The notes beneath the pieces were generated by a model that worked only from the letters and a program-made list of their open reading frames with translations, was not told where the DNA came from and did no database searches. A program made the translations under genes and the position numbers. A stretch of 10,631 bases of DNA from Flavobacteriaceae bacterium UBA4166 (GTDB taxonomy: Bacteria; Bacteroidota; Bacteroidia; Flavobacteriales; Flavobacteriaceae), in the NCBI GenBank assembly GCA_002379985.1, contig DFVG01000050.1:704-11334 (forward strand), written 5' to 3'. This document shows positions 6,497 to 10,631 of this stretch, piece after piece (within the stretch, counting starts at the first letter, position 1; each line of letters begins with the position of its first letter).

Positions 6497-7849
6497 TTGA
6501 AAGGAAAAGAATTTGACGTATTCGTCATTGGCACAGGTACTGCCGGGAAAACAGTGGCCTATGCGGCAGCAGAAAACGGATTAAAAGTGGCCATTGCCGA
6601 TGATCGAGAATATGGAGGTACCTGCGCCATCAGAGGGTGTGATCCCAAAAAAGTGCTCTATGGTTTTACGGAAGTGTTACAACACGCAAAGAACCTGCAG
6701 GGCAAGGGAATCACAAAACTTCCCGAAGTTGATTGGGCAACGGTTCAGAAATTTAAAAAGATGTTTACGGAAGCGATTCCGGCCGCCACTGAAAGAGACT
6801 TGAGAGAAGCTGGTATTGAACTTTATCATCAGAGTCCGAAATTTTTAAATGAAAACACCTTATCTGTCGAAGGAAAAACGGTGCGCGCAAAAACCATTGT
6901 GATCGCTACGGGTTTACGACCCAGAGATCTTAATATTCCCGGTGAAGAGCATTTCAACATTAGTGAAGATTTTATGGAACTAGCCGAATTACCGGAAGCG
7001 ATGATCTTTGTAGGCGGTGGGTACGTAGGCATGGAACAAGCGCACATGGCTGCTCGAATGGGTGTAGACGTAACGATTATCGAACGGGAGTCCAGACCTT
7101 TGGCTCCTTTTGATGAAGATATGGCGGCACTGCTTGTAAAATCTTCGGAAGAGATTGGAATTTCGTTTGTTTTTGATGCCGAAGTGACCAAACTAGAATT
7201 GCTTCGGAAGCACATACGCGTGCATTATAAAAAAGGGAAAGCAACAGCTACGATAAAAGCTCCTATGGTCTTTAATACCTCCGGTCGTGTGCCGGCTATT
7301 GAGAAATTGGACTTAGAAAAAGGAAATGTCGCCTTTGAAGCCAATGGAATTATGGTGAATGCTTATCTACAAAGCACAACTAATTCTTCGGTCTATGCTT
7401 GTGGGGATGTTTCTGCGAGTGGTGCGCCTCCCTTAACGCCTTTGTCATCTCAAGAGGCGCGTATCGTTGTGAAAAATGCCCTTGAGAAAAAACGCGTGAA
7501 GGCAACCTTTCCACCGATTCCTTCTGTGGTGTTTACGATTCCGCAGCTGGCCAGTGTTGGATTGACCGAAGCAGAAGCCAAAAAGCAAGGATTTTCCGTG
7601 CGAGTAGAATCTAAAGAAGTGCCCAAGTGGTTTAATGCCAAGCGTATGAATCAATCATTCTATGCGTACAAAACGATTGTGGATACTGATTCCAATAAAA
7701 TTCTAGGCGCTCATATTTTGGCAGAACAAGCCGGAGAAATGATCAATCTCTTTGCCATGGCAATGAGCGCCAACTTCACTTGCGAACAATTTAAAGGCCA
7801 ATTACTCGCCTATCCTACTTGGGGGAATGATGTTCGCGGTATGGTTTAA
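6497..7849 (+). CDS. FAD-dependent pyridine nucleotide-disulfide oxidoreductase (glutathione/dihydrolipoamide reductase-like)
   Basis: This 450-residue class I flavoprotein reductase begins at TTG 6497 (MKGKEFDVFVIGTG); no in-frame ATG or GTG precedes it within the family boundary. The FAD-binding Rossmann motif is G12-T-G14-T-A-G17. The redox-active disulfide is C43/C48 in GGTCAIRGCDPKK. The second Rossmann fold, GGGYVG at 173-178, is followed by E196-R-E, which favours NADH over NADPH by general rule. A-C-G-D at 301-304 contacts FAD. The dimerisation domain carries G404-A-H-I-L-A-E410 and G413-E414. Classical members end with a catalytic His-Pro-Thr; here it is A438-Y439-P-T, so the usual His is Tyr. 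The substrate is therefore unlikely to be simply glutathione or lipoamide and remains unknown. The DNA is divergent from mfd, and the stop overlaps that of the TspO-like gene. Confidence 0.85.
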   Translation: MKGKEFDVFVIGTGTAGKTVAYAAAENGLKVAIADDREYGGTCAIRGCDPKKVLYGFTEVLQHAKNLQGKGITKLPEVDWATVQKFKKMFTEAIPAATERDLREAGIELYHQSPKFLNENTLSVEGKTVRAKTIVIATGLRPRDLNIPGEEHFNISEDFMELAELPEAMIFVGGGYVGMEQAHMAARMGVDVTIIERESRPLAPFDEDMAALLVKSSEEIGISFVFDAEVTKLELLRKHIRVHYKKGKATATIKAPMVFNTSGRVPAIEKLDLEKGNVAFEANGIMVNAYLQSTTNSSVYACGDVSASGAPPLTPLSSQEARIVVKNALEKKRVKATFPPIPSVVFTIPQLASVGLTEAEAKKQGFSVRVESKEVPKWFNAKRMNQSFYAYKTIVDTDSNKILGAHILAEQAGEMINLFAMAMSANFTCEQFKGQLLAYPTWGNDVRGMV

Positions 7850-8649
7850 CGCGATTGCTCTTGATATTCTTGCCATTTGATCATCGGACTCGTATGGCGG
7901 TTTTTAAACCCGTGAATGCCAGAACTCACACAGAGAATGCCTGCGCCAACAAAAGCTGTGGCGGCTAATGTAGTATCTGTTGCTTGATTGGCCACGCCAA
8001 TCCCTACGAGCGCCCAGGCTCCTACCAACGCAAATTCACGCATATTGCGTTTCCAAGTCACGAGGAGATTCAGTATCACAGCAACGCTGATCATTACGAA
8101 TGTCCAGAATGCTTCAGAATACCCAAAACCGTCCCAGTTTTCCGAAGTTAAATACGCAGCAACATTGACGATACTCGCTACCGTCACCCAGCCGCTATAG
8201 AACACAAACGGCCACCAAAGAAACGCTATGACCGAAATAGGCGCATCCCACAATTCCATGCGATTGTTCATCACAATTTTCAGAAGTGAAAATAATAACA
8301 CTGCCATGGCAAGCACCGAGACGCCTACATATCCGTACAACCAAAAAACCACCCAGAGCATGTTTGCGATACAAGAGAGCACAAACCACCATCCGGTTTT
8401 GAGAATAAAGGCGTCATCGCGCACCGTTTTCCACAAACTTCTACTTTGATAGAAAACAAATCCTGCCAGCAGCAGGTAAATGACTCCCCAAATAGAAAAG
8501 GCATAACCCGCCGGCGTAAAAAGGGTGTTGAGGCTATCAGAGACATTCCCAATGGTGGTATTGTTGATGGCTCCTGTGTTGCTGACGTAATTGACAAGAA
8601 TGGTGGCTAAAAACGCAATGATGTTGGCGATTTGTAGTGTTTTTTTCAT
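7846..8649 (-). CDS. TspO/MBR-like membrane protein, enlarged (tryptophan-rich)
   Basis: This 267-residue, Trp-rich protein starts at ATG 8649. It has about seven or eight hydrophobic segments: roughly 7-22, 46-67, 86-107, 108-127, 137-168, 179-198, 206-221 and 228-247. Residues 45-58 (T-P-A-G-Y-A-F-S-I-W-G-V-I-Y) resemble the TspO signature TPPGWVF..W..LY. C93-I-A-N-M-L-W (93-99) and the stretch ending S159-I-V-N-V-A-A-Y (159-166) match later TspO helices. TspO proteins bind porphyrins and related ligands in the membrane, often as light or oxygen sensors. Canonical TspO is about 160 residues with five helices, so this longer form probably belongs to a related branch, and its ligand is not known. 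It lies 22 bases after the pdeM-like gene on the same strand. Its TAA shares the TTAA at 7846-7849 with the flavoprotein stop. Confidence 0.68.
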   Translation of the reverse strand: MKKTLQIANIIAFLATILVNYVSNTGAINNTTIGNVSDSLNTLFTPAGYAFSIWGVIYLLLAGFVFYQSRSLWKTVRDDAFILKTGWWFVLSCIANMLWVVFWLYGYVGVSVLAMAVLLFSLLKIVMNNRMELWDAPISVIAFLWWPFVFYSGWVTVASIVNVAAYLTSENWDGFGYSEAFWTFVMISVAVILNLLVTWKRNMREFALVGAWALVGIGVANQATDTTLAATAFVGAGILCVSSGIHGFKNRHTSPMIKWQEYQEQSR

Positions 8650-8671
8650 ACGGAAAGATACGATTTTAAGC

Positions 8672-9304
8672 TCAAGAAACTTTCACTACTTCATCTTCCA
8701 CAATCACGAAAACTTCATCCTCCTCGGTAGGTTTTAAGATGTATTTTCCGGTAAAACTTCCAAAGGCGGGTAAAATAAGTTGATTTCTACGTTTAAAAAA
8801 GCAAGGGAGTTTGGTCATCTGTCTCGCTGGTCCTTGCAGACGTACCCCCGGATGAATATGTCCTGAAATATTAAAATGAGTATCTGAATCGGTAGGATGA
8901 TGCGTCAGGATTAAGCCATCCATTTGAAGCTCTTCTACGACAGTCATACCCAGAGCTTCAAATTCATGCGGTGAAATGATATCGTGGTTACCAGCGACTA
9001 GAATGAGTTTTGCTGTGGAGGTTTCCGCCCATTGTTGAAACGCTAAGAACTCGTTGTTCATCACGCTGTGGAACAGATCCCCTAAGAAGCAAATGGTTTT
9101 TGGATTCGTTTCTGAAACGACCTGTTGCAATTTGGTAAAATTCGATTTTGAAGCCGAAGTTGGGATGGCTGCGCCATATTTTCTGAAATGCGCGACCTTT
9201 CCGAAGTGAACATCGGCAATCAACAGCATGTTCTTTTCAGGCCAAAATAGGGCTCCGCTGCCATGAAGTGAAAATTGCTGATTTCGGATGGTTATAGATT
9301 GCAA
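8672..9304 (-). CDS. pdeM: PdeM-like metallophosphoesterase (ligase-associated DNA damage response endonuclease)
   Basis: This 210-residue calcineurin-type phosphoesterase has all the metal-binding motifs: D31-V-H33, G75-D76, G105-N-H-D108, H135-H136 and G148-H149-I-H151. Its length, the N-terminal L-H-G-S-G-A-L-F-W, and L-I-A-D-V-H-F-G-K fit the PdeM family, predicted DNA endonucleases usually found beside an ATP-dependent ligase, a DEXH helicase and an exonuclease in a DNA repair cluster. None of those partners is in the window, so the repair role rests on family membership. The start is TTG 9304 with A-rich AAAAAGAA before it; an in-frame stop at 9311-9313 excludes an earlier start. It is divergent from acs and 22 bases upstream of the TspO-like gene, so the two may be cotranscribed. 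Confidence 0.87.
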   Translation of the reverse strand: MQSITIRNQQFSLHGSGALFWPEKNMLLIADVHFGKVAHFRKYGAAIPTSASKSNFTKLQQVVSETNPKTICFLGDLFHSVMNNEFLAFQQWAETSTAKLILVAGNHDIISPHEFEALGMTVVEELQMDGLILTHHPTDSDTHFNISGHIHPGVRLQGPARQMTKLPCFFKRRNQLILPAFGSFTGKYILKPTEEDEVFVIVEDEVVKVS

Positions 9305-9414
9305 TTCTTTTTAATATAAAAGTACTACTTCTGCGGAAAATGATAGAATCGGGCACAGGAAAAACGCTATTTTTAGCTATCATTGTAAGAAGCGCTTTCC
9401 TAATACACACACGC
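9305..9414. promoter_or_regulatory. Divergent pdeM-acs intergenic region with inverted repeat
   Basis: These 110 bases must hold both divergent promoters. A perfect 8-bp inverted repeat AATGATAG (9339-9346)/CTATCATT (9377-9384) is separated by 30 bases. Within and just past its right arm, TATCATTG (9378-9385) is a one-mismatch -7 element for acs, and TACTTTTA (9324-9317, - strand) is a one-mismatch -7 element for pdeM. Neither has a clear -33 TTG at normal spacing. A regulatory role for the repeat is an inference. Confidence 0.3.
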
Positions 9415-10631
9415 ATGAGTAATTATCACATCAAGCATTTAGAAGAATATTTTCAAGTATATCGCAAATCGGTTCGCGATCCGGAAACTTTTTGGGCCGA
9501 AATAGCGGGAGAGCATTTTCTCTGGCGGAAAAAGTGGGACACGGTCTTAGAATGGGATTTTACGAAACCGGAACTCAAATGGTTTGAAGGGGCCGAACTG
9601 AATATTACCGAAAACTGTATTGATCGGCATTTACTCACTCGAGGAAGTCAGACTGCGATTCTCTTTGAACCCAATGATCCTAAGGAAGAAGCACTACACA
9701 TTACGTATGAAGAACTTCACGAACGGGTGTGTAGGTTTGCGAATGTGTTGAAAAGTAAAGGTGTTGAAAAAGGCGATCGCGTTTGTATTTATTTACCAAT
9801 GATCCCAGAGCTTGCTGTCGCCGTATTGGCTTGCGCACGAATTGGTGCGATCCATTCCGTAGTGTTTGCTGGTTTTTCTTCTACTGCTTTGGCCACCCGA
9901 ATCAACGACAGCGATTGTAAAATGGTCCTTACCAGTGACGGATCGTACCGTGGGGCTAAAACCATCGATCTTAAAGGGATTGTAGATAAGGCGCTCGAAG
10001 ACTGTAGCGGCGTGGAAACGGTGTTGGTGGCGAAGCGAATTGATTCTGAAATTACCATGAAAGACGGGCGCGACGAATGGTTGCAGCCATTATTGGATGC
10101 AGCCGAGCCAACCTGTACTCCCGAACGCATGAAAGCGGAAGATCCTCTATTCATTCTGTACACTTCCGGATCTACCGGAACTCCAAAAGGAATGGTGCAT
10201 ACGTGCGGTGGCTATATGGTTTATACCGCTTATACCTTTAAAAATGTGTTTCAATACCGCGAAGGCGATGTCTTCTGGTGTACGGCCGATATCGGCTGGA
10301 TCACGGGACACAGTTATATAGTTTACGGGCCGCTGGCGAACGGAGCGACCACGGTTATGTTCGAAGGCGTTCCGTCGTACCCTGATTTTGGTCGGTTTTG
10401 GGAAGTGGTTGAAAAGCACAAGGTAAATCAATTCTATACCGCACCGACCGCCATTCGCGCGTTGGCAAAAGAAAAACTGGAGTTTGTAGAAAAGTACGAT
10501 CTTTCCTCATTAAAAGTGTTAGGAACGGTTGGCGAACCTATCAACGAAGAAGCCTGGCATTGGTATAATGACAACATCGGAAAAGGCAACAGTCCCGTAG
10601 TCGATACTTGGTGGCAAACAGAAACAGGCGG
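9415..10631 (+). CDS. acs: Acetyl-CoA synthetase (AMP-forming), N-terminal part, 3' end outside window
   Basis: Frame 1 is open from ATG 9415 to the window edge, giving 405 complete codons out of about 635 expected. The enzyme is cytoplasmic and converts acetate, ATP and CoA to acetyl-CoA, AMP and PPi. Visible elements are the ACAS N-terminal domain (about 5-60: HLEEYFQVYRKSVRDPETFW), an AMP-binding domain beginning near residue 100, the ATP-binding P-loop Y249-T-S-G-S-T-G-T-P-K-G259, T-A-D-I-G-W, G-E-P-I-N-E-E-A-W, and W399-W-Q-T-E-T-G405. WWQTETGG fits acetyl-/propionyl-CoA synthetases rather than other adenylate-forming enzymes. The C-terminal domain with the regulatory acetylatable Lys is outside the window. 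No clear Shine-Dalgarno precedes the ATG. It is divergent from pdeM. Propionyl-CoA synthetase is a less likely alternative. Confidence 0.95.
   Translation, partial: MSNYHIKHLEEYFQVYRKSVRDPETFWAEIAGEHFLWRKKWDTVLEWDFTKPELKWFEGAELNITENCIDRHLLTRGSQTAILFEPNDPKEEALHITYEELHERVCRFANVLKSKGVEKGDRVCIYLPMIPELAVAVLACARIGAIHSVVFAGFSSTALATRINDSDCKMVLTSDGSYRGAKTIDLKGIVDKALEDCSGVETVLVAKRIDSEITMKDGRDEWLQPLLDAAEPTCTPERMKAEDPLFILYTSGSTGTPKGMVHTCGGYMVYTAYTFKNVFQYREGDVFWCTADIGWITGHSYIVYGPLANGATTVMFEGVPSYPDFGRFWEVVEKHKVNQFYTAPTAIRALAKEKLEFVEKYDLSSLKVLGTVGEPINEEAWHWYNDNIGKGNSPVVDTWWQTETG

Noticed and set aside
6829..7215. 128-codon - strand frame inside the flavoprotein gene
   Set aside because: It is Ser/Pro-rich, low-complexity text typical of an antisense shadow over a conserved Rossmann domain.
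9390..9397. Palindrome AAGCGCTT upstream of acs
   Set aside because: It is an isolated 8-bp palindrome that does not extend further, so it could easily occur by chance.
9789..10163. 124-codon - strand frame inside acs
   Set aside because: It is antisense to the conserved AMP-binding domain; acs is unbroken in the + frame.
1..10631. Mobile element, phage, CRISPR or defence system
   Set aside because: I found no transposase, integrase, long terminal repeats, spaced repeats or toxin-antitoxin genes, and base composition looks even throughout.

Overview
The window looks like chromosomal DNA from a marine-type member of the Flavobacteriaceae (Bacteroidota). The Mfd, YraN, LD-carboxypeptidase and PdeM proteins all read as flavobacterial. 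The best promoter matches follow the Bacteroidota consensus (TTG, then about 19 bases, then TAnnTTTG) rather than the E. coli sigma70 pattern. Shine-Dalgarno sequences are weak or absent, and non-ATG starts are common. Base composition is moderately AT-leaning and looks uniform throughout. I see no insertion sequence, prophage, CRISPR array, tRNA or rRNA. The region is densely coded; the longest stretch without a gene is about 255 bases (2765-3019).

Layout. On the + strand, the 3' end of an LD-carboxypeptidase gene (1-360) is followed by a yraN-family gene (391-750). Facing them on the - strand, reading from high to low coordinates, are mfd (6370-3020), a gene for an XRE-type DNA-binding domain fused to a membrane domain (2764-1940), and, 29 bases further on, a secreted Ntn-type linear amide hydrolase (1910-753). 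Divergent from mfd on the + strand is a pyridine nucleotide-disulfide oxidoreductase (6497-7849). It meets a - strand pair end to end: pdeM-like phosphoesterase (9304-8672), then an enlarged TspO/MBR-like membrane protein (8649-7846). Acetyl-CoA synthetase (acs) starts at 9415 on the + strand and runs off the window.

Functions. The gene set is mostly housekeeping: cell-wall recycling (LD-carboxypeptidase), DNA repair and transcription coupling (Mfd, PdeM, possibly YraN), redox (flavoprotein) and acetate activation (Acs). The least explained parts are the membrane-anchored XRE regulator with its hydrolase partner, which has a perfect 11-bp tandem repeat upstream; the flavoprotein, which keeps the redox disulfide but has Tyr where the classical C-terminal catalytic His sits; and the TspO-like protein, about 100 residues longer than canonical TspO.

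I did not find strong evidence for a wholly new system. The XRE-membrane/hydrolase pair is the best candidate for further work.
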